DNA of 53,148 nt, taken from contig MEWP01000126.1 of NCBI GenBank assembly GCA_001775395.1, positions 6,753 to 59,900 on the forward strand, written 5' to 3'. The translations under genes were made by a program, and so were the position numbers. This document shows, piece after piece, positions 19,888 through 29,474 of this stretch. Source of the DNA: a candidate division Zixibacteria bacterium RBG_16_53_22. Its GTDB lineage: Bacteria > Zixibacteria > MSB-5A5 > UBA10806. Every line of letters starts with the position of its first letter. Within the stretch, counting starts at the first letter, position 1. The notes under the pieces were generated by a model. The model was given only the letters and a program-made list of their open reading frames with translations. It was not told the origin of the DNA and searched no databases.

Positions 19888-21297
19888 TCAGAGCTTGATT
19901 TGATCGCCCGCGGTCACCTTTGAGATTACAAATTTGACCTTGCCGGCGGCGGTTCGCGGGACAGAATCAACAAATTCAATGTCGAACTTCATTTCGGGGC
20001 CGACCCGTATCGCCAAACCCTCGAGTAGCGCTTTTGTGTCGTCGTCGTTATACTGTTTTTCCCTGACTATCTTGATATGAAGCCTGTCGATGTCCTCCTG
20101 AATTACCTGTGATTCTATAATATTTTTAATTGGCTTGAAAGGGTGCGAGAGAATCTGTGACGATATATAGCGTCCATCCCTTGTCAGGATCAGGTCCTCG
20201 ACCCTGGTGGTTACATCATCCATGAGTGGGAAGTTGCGCCCGCAGGGGCATTTCCCCTTTCTTGGTTCGCTGAGATCGCTGGTTTGATATCTGATAAGAG
20301 GCATCGCGTAGTTGTGCAGGCCGGTAGCTACAATCCTCGCAAAACCTCCGTTTGACGATTCTTGGCTGTCATCTTTGATGAACTCGGTTATTCCATAGTC
20401 CATATTGATATGATGGCCGGTATGCTCGGAGCACTCGGTGGCGAAGATCACCCGTTCGGCCATGCCGTAAAAATCAAAGACCTTGCATTCAAAGGCGTCC
20501 TCGATCATTTCTCTTTGCTTTGGGAAGAGAGCCTCTGAGGATGTAAACACCGCCTTAACGAGGAATTTCAGTTTTTGGCCTCGCAGGTAATGCGCCAATA
20601 GGTGCATCGTCGACGGGTAACCCTCCAGCGCGACGGGCGCGAATTTGGCAAGCTTATCCAGGTAGGCTTTCAGATTATCCTTCGACATATGAAGGCTCGA
20701 TAGGTATAGATGGCGCATTGCCAAGTTGATGCGCCAGAATGGTGGTTTCCTCTGTTTGGTCGGCACTACGACCCGCCCCAGCGCGAACGCCATCTTATCT
20801 CCGAAATGTATACCGCCCCATCCTTTCTGCCGCCAATCGACGACGTTCTTGACAACGCATGCCTGCCTGTCCCAGTAAAATTCCAGGGGTGATCCGGTTG
20901 TGCCGCTGGTACGTCCCAAGATAAGGTCAGAGGGTTTATAATTCCGGGCAATGAGCTGGCGAAAATTCTTCTTAACATCCTCTCTTGTCAATATGGGTAT
21001 CTTCTGAAGGTCATCGAGGCCTTTGAAGTCGCGGGGGGTAAGCTTGAGATCGTCCATCACGCGCCGGTAATAAGGGATGTTTTCGTAGCAGTGCTCTAAC
21101 AGGGCTCTAAGCCGCTCCGCCTGATAGTCACGGAGCTCGGATTCGGAATACCATTGCGTCTTCTCGAATTCATCGAGTTTCTCCCTGAATTTCCGGCCAT
21201 ATTCCCTGCGATACATCTTCAACCCATAGCCGGTTACCATGAGGTTTTGAACAATAGCCGGGCTGAAATTGTAAATCCTATCTAAGAAACTTGTCAT
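19888..21297 (-). CDS. CapK/PaaK-like phenylacetate-CoA ligase family adenylate-forming enzyme
   Basis: LILGRTSGTTGSPLEFYWDRQA; DFYGMAERVIFATECSEHTGHHINMDYG; C-terminal GKVKFV. Confidence 0.9.
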   Translation of the reverse strand: MTSFLDRIYNFSPAIVQNLMVTGYGLKMYRREYGRKFREKLDEFEKTQWYSESELRDYQAERLRALLEHCYENIPYYRRVMDDLKLTPRDFKGLDDLQKIPILTREDVKKNFRQLIARNYKPSDLILGRTSGTTGSPLEFYWDRQACVVKNVVDWRQKGWGGIHFGDKMAFALGRVVVPTKQRKPPFWRINLAMRHLYLSSLHMSKDNLKAYLDKLAKFAPVALEGYPSTMHLLAHYLRGQKLKFLVKAVFTSSEALFPKQREMIEDAFECKVFDFYGMAERVIFATECSEHTGHHINMDYGITEFIKDDSQESSNGGFARIVATGLHNYAMPLIRYQTSDLSEPRKGKCPCGRNFPLMDDVTTRVEDLILTRDGRYISSQILSHPFKPIKNIIESQVIQEDIDRLHIKIVREKQYNDDDTKALLEGLAIRVGPEMKFDIEFVDSVPRTAAGKVKFVISKVTAGDQIKL

Positions 21298-22424
21298 ATT
21301 TTCGCTCCAAAGTCTGCGCTACGCCGATTCCCCCGGCGCGATATCCGCCTCCTGATGGCGCCATAGACATTGCGCATCAAGAACCCAGGATCGTAGCGGT
21401 AGATATTCAAGAGATAGTGGCGGTAGACCTGTCGCCGATAATCCCGCGTTGCTTTCGTGACGATATCCCTGTATTCGGCGCCGCCGATTGCTTCTTCTAT
21501 TTTCCTTGATATCTGTTCAACATGATTTTTAATGTCGCTTCCGTCTTTGGGGTCGATGATAATCGGCTGATGCTTTTGATTGATCCTCACCGGGATTATA
21601 TCAAAATCGACACCCGAGTCTTTTCCAATTTCAATTCTTAAGATCATTGAATCTCTTAGCCGCCACTGCCAAAAATCGAACACGAAATTACCCAGACTGT
21701 AGGCGATCACTCCGCCCTTATACTTTTCGATACCCTGAAGGATATGGGGATGGTGGCCCAGGATTACTTTGGCGCCTGCGTCTATGAACGATCGGGCAAG
21801 GCCGACTTGCTCGGCCGAGGGATGATCGACGAACTCGTCGCCCCAGTGCAACGAGACCACCACAAGATCGCAGGAACCCTTGAGGCTCAGAATATCGCGT
21901 CGTATCGCCTCGGGGTTGCCCTCGACGTAAAGGGGGGGATCCTTGAAATATTGCAGGGGCCTCATATTGTACCCCAAGAATCCTATCCTGATATTGCCTT
22001 TTTCGACCACGGCGCTGTTGGTGACCCCTCTTTCCGGCAAGTTCATGCCGATGGACAGGATGTTACGGGCTTCCAGAATATCCAGGGTCTCCTCGATAGC
22101 CGTCTTGCCGTGCTGCATGATGTGGTTGTTGGCCAGAGACAAGACGTTAAAGCCCGCCGCCGAGAGCCCCGCGGCCGATTCCGGCTGCGCCCGCAGAACA
22201 ATTTCATCGAACGGATCTTTGGAAGAATTGAAACGCGAGAGCACAACCTCGAGGTTGCCGAAGACAATGTCGCCGCGACGAAGTTCCTTTGCGCAGCCCT
22301 CGAAAGGAAAAAGCGGCCCGTGCTTCTTGATCTGCGAACCGACTCCGAAGCCATAACTGTGCGGCGTATCACCCAGCATGATATCGCCGACAGCCAGAAG
22401 TACTATTTTGCCATTTGCTTGCAT
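21294..22424 (-). CDS. CapA (poly-gamma-glutamate synthesis) family protein
   Basis: LLAVGDIMLGDTPHSYGFGVGSQIKKHGPLFPFEG; SLANNHIMQHG; VVVSLHWGDEFVDHPSAEQVGLARSFIDAGAKVILGHHPHILQGIEKYKGGVIAYSLGNFVFDFWQW. Confidence 0.95.
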   Translation of the reverse strand: MQANGKIVLLAVGDIMLGDTPHSYGFGVGSQIKKHGPLFPFEGCAKELRRGDIVFGNLEVVLSRFNSSKDPFDEIVLRAQPESAAGLSAAGFNVLSLANNHIMQHGKTAIEETLDILEARNILSIGMNLPERGVTNSAVVEKGNIRIGFLGYNMRPLQYFKDPPLYVEGNPEAIRRDILSLKGSCDLVVVSLHWGDEFVDHPSAEQVGLARSFIDAGAKVILGHHPHILQGIEKYKGGVIAYSLGNFVFDFWQWRLRDSMILRIEIGKDSGVDFDIIPVRINQKHQPIIIDPKDGSDIKNHVEQISRKIEEAIGGAEYRDIVTKATRDYRRQVYRHYLLNIYRYDPGFLMRNVYGAIRRRISRRGNRRSADFGAKI

Positions 22425-22425
22425 C

Positions 22426-23679
22426 TTAGGGCATGCTCTGGATCTTTCCGCCTGTTTTTTTCATATTTCCGAGGAGTTCGTAAATTCGCTCCAATTTTGG
22501 AGCGATTTTCTTCCAGGAGTAGTATTCGACTGCCGTTTCGCGAGCCCGGGCCCCAAGCCGGCGCCTCAACCCTTCGTCGCAGAAGAGCCTGGCGATTTTT
22601 TCGACAAATTCCCGGGGTGTGTCGGCTATCATGATGTTTTCCCCGTCGATGGTGTTGATGCCTTCGCAGCCGATCGAGGTGCTGACAATCGCCTTGCCCA
22701 AGGCCATGGCATCCAGGATCTTCAGACGTGTGCCCCCACCGACCGTTATCGGAACGACATAGACAGCCGATTTTAGGATGTACGGCCTGACGTCATCAAC
22801 AAGGCCCAAAAGCCTGAAGGCCGGGTCCTTCTTGCCAAATTCAACCAGTTCTTTGGGGGGGCCATCGCCAACCAGGTTTAGCTTTATGCTCGGAATTTCC
22901 CTTTTCAGAAGGGGCCATATTTCGCGCGAAAAATAAATCATGGCCTCGGCGTTGGGATACCAACCCAAGCTGCCGACATAAACGATCGTATACGGCTCAA
23001 CCGGTCCATCCGACGGGGTGAAAAAGTCGGTATCGACACCGTTGTCAACCACCTCGATGTTGGCGCCCGGCCCGATTTCCAATAGAGTTTTCTTATCACG
23101 CATCGAGACCACCGTATGGTAATCAAACACTTCAAAGGCCTTTTTTTCCAGGCGCCTCAGCTTGTAGGCCTGGTACCAAAGATAGGTCCTGGCCAATAAT
23201 CCCTTGGCCGTCCGGCTCCTGCGATAAAGCAGCTCGGATTCCACGTTATGGTGAATCAACAGCTTTGGAAGATCCGGCGCAAGCTTGGCGTACTGCATGT
23301 GTGCTATTGTACCGATCTCCACCAAATCGAAAGAGTGTTTCCTGAGGTGTTCCTGGATCGCCCTCTTCAACTTGGGGGACCAGAACCACCACACCGAATA
23401 GGGCTGCAGCGAAAAGAGATTTAGGAAAAGCAGCAAATACCAGGAAAACCTATTGCTGTTGGTGGGAATTTTAAAAACCTCCACGTGCTTACAGTATTTT
23501 TTTAACCCCTCGATACTCTCTTGCATCTTCTCGGGGTCGCGAAGATAAGGCTCCTGAGTGAACGTGATGAGGTGTAACTCGTGATTTCGGGAGCACTCCT
23601 TCATCAGGTTAAAATTGCGTAAGGTGGCTCCGCCCCGCGGCGGATTGGGATTCTTATGCGCGATTATCAATACCTTCAT
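22426..23679 (-). CDS. Glycosyltransferase family 4-like
   Basis: YVGSLGWYPNAEAMIYFSREIWPLLKREIP; VPITVGGGTRLKILDAMALGKAIVSTSIGCEGI. Confidence 0.92.
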   Translation of the reverse strand: MKVLIIAHKNPNPPRGGATLRNFNLMKECSRNHELHLITFTQEPYLRDPEKMQESIEGLKKYCKHVEVFKIPTNSNRFSWYLLLFLNLFSLQPYSVWWFWSPKLKRAIQEHLRKHSFDLVEIGTIAHMQYAKLAPDLPKLLIHHNVESELLYRRSRTAKGLLARTYLWYQAYKLRRLEKKAFEVFDYHTVVSMRDKKTLLEIGPGANIEVVDNGVDTDFFTPSDGPVEPYTIVYVGSLGWYPNAEAMIYFSREIWPLLKREIPSIKLNLVGDGPPKELVEFGKKDPAFRLLGLVDDVRPYILKSAVYVVPITVGGGTRLKILDAMALGKAIVSTSIGCEGINTIDGENIMIADTPREFVEKIARLFCDEGLRRRLGARARETAVEYYSWKKIAPKLERIYELLGNMKKTGGKIQSMP

Positions 23680-24818
23680 TCCAAACCTGCTAAACCTCTA
23701 TATTCGGCCGATACCTTTTCGGTCAATGTGCCAATTGAAAACTCGTCATCGATTCTCTGAGCCGCTTCTGCGCCAAGTCTTACTTTAAGCGCATCGTCAT
23801 CGAGAATGCGTAAACATGCCTGAGCCAATGCCGTGCAAGATCCGGGCTCTACCAGCAGGCCCGACTTACCATTTGAGATGACTTCTACGATGCCGCCGAC
23901 AGCGGTGGAGACGACCGCTTTTTCAAGTGCCATAGCCTCCAAGAGTGCCATCGGGATACCCTCATGTATAGATGTCATTACAAAGATGTCAAGGCTGTTT
24001 ATGAGATCCGTTACATCGCTTCGAAAACCCGCAAAAACAATTTCCCCCCCCAACCCCATTTCCCGAGCGGAATTTTCAAGTTCGCTTTTTAACGGACCGT
24101 CCCCGACAAGAAGGAATCGCGCCATCGGATTCGTGTGGGAGATCATCGCTGCCATTTTAAGGAACAGGTCATATCCCTTTACCGGCACCATCCTGCCTAC
24201 CGAGCCTATCAACTGATGCCCGGCATTTATCCCCAGCTCAGCTCTTATGAGCCGAGGGCTTTTTGACACATGCAGGTTGGCCGGGTCGACAGCATTGTGG
24301 ATTGTAATAATTTTGGAGGATGGCAGAAACTCTGCTAATTGGCCGCGAATATTATCAGAGACAGATATTATTGTGTCGAAATATTTTCGCGTATAATAGG
24401 TATTCAGGATAGATCGGAAGCGGCTTTTGGCCGATTTTAGTCCATGGAACGGCTCGCCGATACCGTGAACCGTCTGGACCAGATATTTTACCTTGCCGCG
24501 TTTTTTTGCCGTGGCGGCGAGAATATTTTCCTTATAGCGATGAGAGTGCATGATGGCAGCGGGGTTTTTGGTCAGGAGTTGATTTATATTCGATTTGATC
24601 TGGAAAAACCCCATTTTCCTCTCGTCGTACACAGTCGTTACGATCCCGGCCGCGCGCAGTTTTTCAGCAAGGAGGCCGTCATTAAGAAGTATAGCCGACA
24701 GCTCAAATTCCGGGCAATGGGACAAGGCCAGCACGACGGTATACATTTGGACTTCGGCCCCCGCCCAGAGGTCGCCGGAGATCAAATGGCAGATCTTTAT
24801 CTTTTGGTTGATTCCCAT
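23676..24818 (-). CDS. Glycosyltransferase family 4
   Basis: IGSVGRMVPVKGYDLFLKMAAMI; FVMTSIHEGIPMALLEAMALEKAVVSTAVGGIVEVI. Confidence 0.93.
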   Translation of the reverse strand: MGINQKIKICHLISGDLWAGAEVQMYTVVLALSHCPEFELSAILLNDGLLAEKLRAAGIVTTVYDERKMGFFQIKSNINQLLTKNPAAIMHSHRYKENILAATAKKRGKVKYLVQTVHGIGEPFHGLKSAKSRFRSILNTYYTRKYFDTIISVSDNIRGQLAEFLPSSKIITIHNAVDPANLHVSKSPRLIRAELGINAGHQLIGSVGRMVPVKGYDLFLKMAAMISHTNPMARFLLVGDGPLKSELENSAREMGLGGEIVFAGFRSDVTDLINSLDIFVMTSIHEGIPMALLEAMALEKAVVSTAVGGIVEVISNGKSGLLVEPGSCTALAQACLRILDDDALKVRLGAEAAQRIDDEFSIGTLTEKVSAEYRGLAGLE

Positions 24819-25936
24819 GTGATGAACCGAGAGCCGGTCAAGAACCTATGCCAGGCCAGGAGAATCGACATGTTAACGACGACAAAAAACAGGGGTATCC
24901 TGAAGACCGTAAATTGCCGGAGCCCCTTAATCATAAACGCAATTAATGCGGCGGAATAAAAAGCGATCTGGGCCAAGCTCAGATACCAATAGAGCGGCAG
25001 ATGCCGGCCCAGAACAGCCCCTGAAAATAACGCCAGCAATAGGAATACAGGCACCCACCATCGCATAATTTTATGGCTGATCATCTGGAGCGCAAAGGCG
25101 CCATATTTGAAGGGATTCAAAATTGGCCTCAGCTTCTTGAGCACCGCCATCCCGTTTACGACGGTCCGCACCTTACGGTGAAACTCCCGCTCAGGCTCAT
25201 CGAGAACATCATAATAAGCAATGGCCGCAGGCTCCAAAACCACCCGGTATCCATTCATGTGGGTCAGTATCGGAAGGTAAAAATCACTCGAGAGGTTTGG
25301 AAACCAGGTTCCGCACAGGCTCTTGCGGATCGCGAAAAAGCATCCACTGACTCCGACCAGGTTTCCGATAAGGCTTTCCAGCGTGCGAAGTTTCATCTCA
25401 TATCGCACATAGGCATCCTCGCCGGCGGAGCCGGATCCGGAATCGCGGGTCATATCCTTGCCGGAGACACAACCCACGTTCTGGTCGGCAAAGTTGCGCG
25501 TGATCCTGGATATGGCATCTTCTTTGAGAAACGTGGTGGCATCCGAAAAAACCAGAATCTCGCCATCGGCGATCGCGATTGCCTGGCCCTGGCAATAATG
25601 CTTGCCGCGGCGGCTGGCATTGGCCATCAAATGCACGCCCTGCGACCCGTAGGATCTGATAATACTCTCCGTGTTATCGGTTGAGCCGTCCGAGGCTATT
25701 ATAATTTGAAGTTTATCGCGCGGATAAGTTGCGGTCAGGCAATTTTCGATCTTGTTCCCTATGAGCTTTTCCTCATTATAAGCGGTGATAATGTGGCTGA
25801 CGCGGGGATAATACTCCTTCTGAGCGACATTTTTCGAATAGAAGAGCGCCGCCAGTTTCAAAAACAGGAAATATCCGAAATAAGTCCAGGCTATGGCAAA
25901 GACCGAAAGCCAGAAAATTATTTGCAGGGCAATCAT
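24797..25936 (-). CDS. Glycosyltransferase family 2 with TM segments
   Basis: VSHIITAYNEEKLIGNKIENCLTATYPRDKLQIIIASDGSTDNTESII; C-terminal TM helices. Confidence 0.9.
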   Translation of the reverse strand: MIALQIIFWLSVFAIAWTYFGYFLFLKLAALFYSKNVAQKEYYPRVSHIITAYNEEKLIGNKIENCLTATYPRDKLQIIIASDGSTDNTESIIRSYGSQGVHLMANASRRGKHYCQGQAIAIADGEILVFSDATTFLKEDAISRITRNFADQNVGCVSGKDMTRDSGSGSAGEDAYVRYEMKLRTLESLIGNLVGVSGCFFAIRKSLCGTWFPNLSSDFYLPILTHMNGYRVVLEPAAIAYYDVLDEPEREFHRKVRTVVNGMAVLKKLRPILNPFKYGAFALQMISHKIMRWWVPVFLLLALFSGAVLGRHLPLYWYLSLAQIAFYSAALIAFMIKGLRQFTVFRIPLFFVVVNMSILLAWHRFLTGSRFITWESTKR

Positions 25937-25940
25937 AAGC

Positions 25941-27053
25941 CTAAGACAACAGCTCCTCGTAGAGATCCTGATAACTTTCGACCATTCTGGGCAGAGAAAA
26001 TTTGGCCTCGACTATTTTGCGGCCCTCACGCCCCATGGTTGTTCCAAGCTCCGGGGATTTCATTAATAGATTTATCTTCTCGGCCAGCTGGGGGGGGTCT
26101 GACGGCGGAACCATGAAGCCGCTGGTGCCATCGGCGATTAATTCGGGGTTGCCGCCTACGCGCGTCGCCACAACCGGGCGCGCCGAGGCCATGGCCTCGA
26201 GGATGGAAAGAGACAGCCCCTCGGAAAGCGAGGAGCAGACATAGATGTCAAGTAGATTAAGCAGGTCCGGAATATCATTTTTAAATCCGAGGAGCATGAC
26301 CTTATCCTGCAATCCGGCCTCGCTGATCAGGCGCCGAAGGTATTCCTCCTCGCTTCCCTCGCCGGCGATCAAGAGCCTGAAATCGGAACTGCTTTCACGC
26401 AGGATGGCGGCAGCCTGTATGAGGTGATCGAATGCCTTTACCTTGAAGAGGCTTCCGACCGAACCGATGACAACAGCGCCGGAGGGAATATTCAGCCGGC
26501 ATCTCAAATCATCCATTTTCCCCCGGGGAGCGTATTTATCGGAATCTATCCCGTTATATAGAGTCAGGACCTTCTTTGTCTTCTTGAGCCCGATATTTTC
26601 AATGAAGTAATTTCGCAGGTCTTCGGAGACGGCGATAATCCTGGAACACATGGCAACGGCCAGCCTGTAGGCGGCGATCCGCGACTTCTTTTCGGTAAAA
26701 TAGACCTTGCCATGTATGGTCCCTATCATGGGAACGCCGGCCAGCCGGGCCGCCACCGATCCATATACATTCATCGTGAATTCATGGGCATGGACCAGAT
26801 CGATCTTTTCGGATCTTATGAGCCTTACCATTCTTGCAAGAAACGCGGGGTCATATGGGCGATTATTTTCGATAATCCTGTATCGAACCCCCAGATCGCG
26901 AAGATGCTCGGTCAGCCAACCTTCTCTTAGAAGACAGGCCAAAGAGCTGTATTTATGCGGGTCGAGGCTTTTGGCGATATAGGCAAGGACCGTCTCGGAG
27001 CCGCCCGGCTCGGAGGTTTCACTAAGGTGTAAGATTCGCCGCATTTTCGTCAT
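25941..27053 (-). CDS. Glycosyltransferase family 4
   Basis: IGSVGSLFKVKAFDHLIQAAAIL; VCSSLSEGLSLSILEAMASARPVVATRVGGNPELI. Confidence 0.93.
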   Translation of the reverse strand: MTKMRRILHLSETSEPGGSETVLAYIAKSLDPHKYSSLACLLREGWLTEHLRDLGVRYRIIENNRPYDPAFLARMVRLIRSEKIDLVHAHEFTMNVYGSVAARLAGVPMIGTIHGKVYFTEKKSRIAAYRLAVAMCSRIIAVSEDLRNYFIENIGLKKTKKVLTLYNGIDSDKYAPRGKMDDLRCRLNIPSGAVVIGSVGSLFKVKAFDHLIQAAAILRESSSDFRLLIAGEGSEEEYLRRLISEAGLQDKVMLLGFKNDIPDLLNLLDIYVCSSLSEGLSLSILEAMASARPVVATRVGGNPELIADGTSGFMVPPSDPPQLAEKINLLMKSPELGTTMGREGRKIVEAKFSLPRMVESYQDLYEELLS

Positions 27054-27077
27054 ATTAATATTAAGCTGCGAAAATAT

Positions 27078-28157
27078 TTACAATCTAAATATTTCCTTCC
27101 AGGCCGCCAGATGAAAAGCAAACATTATCTTTGAAAACGATCCTCGCGGTCCGAGAGAAATGTCCTGATGAATCGCTGTCCTTCTTAAAGCAAAGGTATC
27201 GATCTCGTTGTGGTCGGAGGGATTTCCCCGGGTGGTAACGGAGCATTTATAGCCGGCGCCCCTGGCCATATTTCTTATTTCCGGATCATAATTTCCATTA
27301 GGATAAGAGAAAAGGGAAACGTCAATCCCGAGTCTGCTCTTTATAGTATCTTTGGAATTTACTAATTCATCCATAACCTCATCAGGTCTCATCCGGGTGA
27401 GGATCGCGTGAGACACGCCGTGCGATCCAAACTCGATGCCGGCTCTTTTCATTTGGGTGATCTGGTCCCAATTTAGCATCCTGTTATCCGCTCTTAAAAC
27501 GTCACCGGAGATGCTCCCCTCGGCGGCAATTTTCGCCAGGACGCTTTCGATAGAAACGGCATCCAGTTCTTTCATCATTTCGATAAGTTCGTTGATGCCA
27601 GGTCTGGTCCGAACAGGGTTGTCCAACGGTGCCGCTCTCGGCGACTTGGCCGATCCGCTCGCGGCCACAGCTTCCGATATTATAGCGGCCGCTCTTTCGG
27701 CGCTGATATTTGCCGTTCTAAGTATATTTTCCGCTTGATAGAACCATAAAACATCGGTGCTTTCAATGAAACCCGTGGTCAGGAATATGGTGGCCGGGAC
27801 ATTATATTTCATCAAAATCGGATACGCGATCTCGAAATTGTCGCGCCAACCATCGTCGAATGTGACAATGACATATTTTCCGGATATTGATGCAGGGTCA
27901 TCTAACATTCGGGCTAATTCGCCGAGAGAAATTATCTCATATTTCTTTGCCAGATATGCGATCTGTTTTTCGAATGCGCCGGCCTTAACAAACATCCCGG
28001 GCTGGATTTTCCCGCATTCCGGATCATCATCAGCCAGGACTCGGTGGTACATGAGTATCAAGCCCGGGTTACGCTTGAAGCGCCGCTGTAGCCGAAGGGC
28101 GGTCAGGCCGGTAAGGTAGAAAATCGAGGCGATCAGATACTTGGTGACCTTTTTCAT
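27078..28157 (-). CDS. Polysaccharide deacetylase (CE4/NodB fold)
   Basis: YVIVTFDDGWRDNFEIAYPILMKYNVPATIFLTTGFIE; EFGSHGVSHAILTRM; FSYPNGNY. Confidence 0.93.
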   Translation of the reverse strand: MKKVTKYLIASIFYLTGLTALRLQRRFKRNPGLILMYHRVLADDDPECGKIQPGMFVKAGAFEKQIAYLAKKYEIISLGELARMLDDPASISGKYVIVTFDDGWRDNFEIAYPILMKYNVPATIFLTTGFIESTDVLWFYQAENILRTANISAERAAAIISEAVAASGSAKSPRAAPLDNPVRTRPGINELIEMMKELDAVSIESVLAKIAAEGSISGDVLRADNRMLNWDQITQMKRAGIEFGSHGVSHAILTRMRPDEVMDELVNSKDTIKSRLGIDVSLFSYPNGNYDPEIRNMARGAGYKCSVTTRGNPSDHNEIDTFALRRTAIHQDISLGPRGSFSKIMFAFHLAAWKEIFRL

Positions 28158-28165
28158 GATATAGT

Positions 28166-29389
28166 CTAATTAATGTTCCGCAGACATTTAATTATCTTTT
28201 GAATATCGGAATCGGCCAGCATGGGGTGAGTTGGCAACACCAGCATACGATCAACTACCGTCTGCGCACCCGGATAATCAACTTCATCGGATGCCAGGTG
28301 TTCTTCAATGCCCGAGATCTGCCGCACGGTGGACGGATACATGCTCGATGCCGAGATACCGTTGCGTTGAAGCTCTCTTATGGCATTATCCCTGATGGCT
28401 TTTGTGGCGCACAAGACGGGCAGGCGCAGATATGCGGGAATATTGGGCTCGCAGTACCCGGGAATCCGGAATCTGTCTCCTTCGTTTGCAATGATGGCCA
28501 ATTTGCGGGCATTCTCCCGCCGTCTCATATTAATCGAATCGAGTTTATCAAGCAGAATCCGCCCGGCATGACGCCTGACTACTCCAAGACCGCCAATGTC
28601 GAATCCCGGATCGTATATCGTCTTCCCCAATCCCAGGAACGGGATGGAAGCGGGGAGCCAATAGACACGCGGATTGATTAGAACCGAATACATAACGATC
28701 TTGGCCAGCGTCGCCAATTCACTAAAAATAGACGGGCGCGGAATTTTGGCCATCATGTGGCTTATTACCGAAGATATCCGTTCATTTGAGGTTATAATGG
28801 CCCCGCCGGAGTATAACGACAGATTCTTGCCGCGCCCGAAGCTGAATATTCCGACATCTCCCATTGTTCCGGCAATCCCGAATTCCGACCGGGCTCCGAG
28901 CGCCTGGGCGGCATCATCTATGAGAAAGGCGCCGTTGGCGCTAGCGATGGATCTCAGCTTACTCCAGTTATCGAGTATTCCAAGCAGGTTACAGCCGACA
29001 ATTGCCGCCGTTCTGGACAGGTCGATTTCGGAGAGTTTCCGGAAATCAAAATCAAGCGTCATCGGATCGATATCGACAATTCTCATTTTCAAATGAGATT
29101 TCGCCGCCGAGGCAGGAACGGTAAAACAGGTATATGCCGGAATGACAACTTCGTTCTTTTTCCCATCGTAAAGTTGGGCGAGGGCCTGCAGGGCGATTGC
29201 CAGCGATGCTCGTCCGGAGCTGAGCAGAAAACAGGAACAGGCGGCCGTATGAGCCTTGATCGCTCTTTCGAAAATATCGTCGGCGGAGCCTGACAAGGAG
29301 GCTTTAGCGATCCTGAACAGCTCTGATCCGGTTATGGGCGTTCCGGCGGGGGGTAATTGATTGAATAATTTGACCATTATATTCTGCAA
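28166..29389 (-). CDS. DegT/DnrJ/EryC1/StrS-type aminotransferase family protein
   Basis: NEVVIPAYTCFTVPASAAKSHLKMRIVDIDPMTLDFD; FLIDDAAQALGARSEFGIAGTMGDVGIFSFGRGKNLSLYSGGAIIT. Confidence 0.85.
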   Translation of the reverse strand: MQNIMVKLFNQLPPAGTPITGSELFRIAKASLSGSADDIFERAIKAHTAACSCFLLSSGRASLAIALQALAQLYDGKKNEVVIPAYTCFTVPASAAKSHLKMRIVDIDPMTLDFDFRKLSEIDLSRTAAIVGCNLLGILDNWSKLRSIASANGAFLIDDAAQALGARSEFGIAGTMGDVGIFSFGRGKNLSLYSGGAIITSNERISSVISHMMAKIPRPSIFSELATLAKIVMYSVLINPRVYWLPASIPFLGLGKTIYDPGFDIGGLGVVRRHAGRILLDKLDSINMRRRENARKLAIIANEGDRFRIPGYCEPNIPAYLRLPVLCATKAIRDNAIRELQRNGISASSMYPSTVRQISGIEEHLASDEVDYPGAQTVVDRMLVLPTHPMLADSDIQKIIKCLRNIN

Positions 29390-29474
29390 TTATTCGATGG
29401 TTATATTATTTCCCTGAAAACGGAGACAGCCGTGCATGATAAGCCTGGCAAATGCCCCTGTTGAAGCCATCTTA

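Noticed and set aside
21744-22634. 296-aa plus-strand ORF
   Set aside because: Fully antisense to CapA and GT4 genes, which have clear family motifs; no recognisable domain.
25073-25684. 203-aa plus-strand ORF
   Set aside because: Antisense shadow of the GT2 gene.
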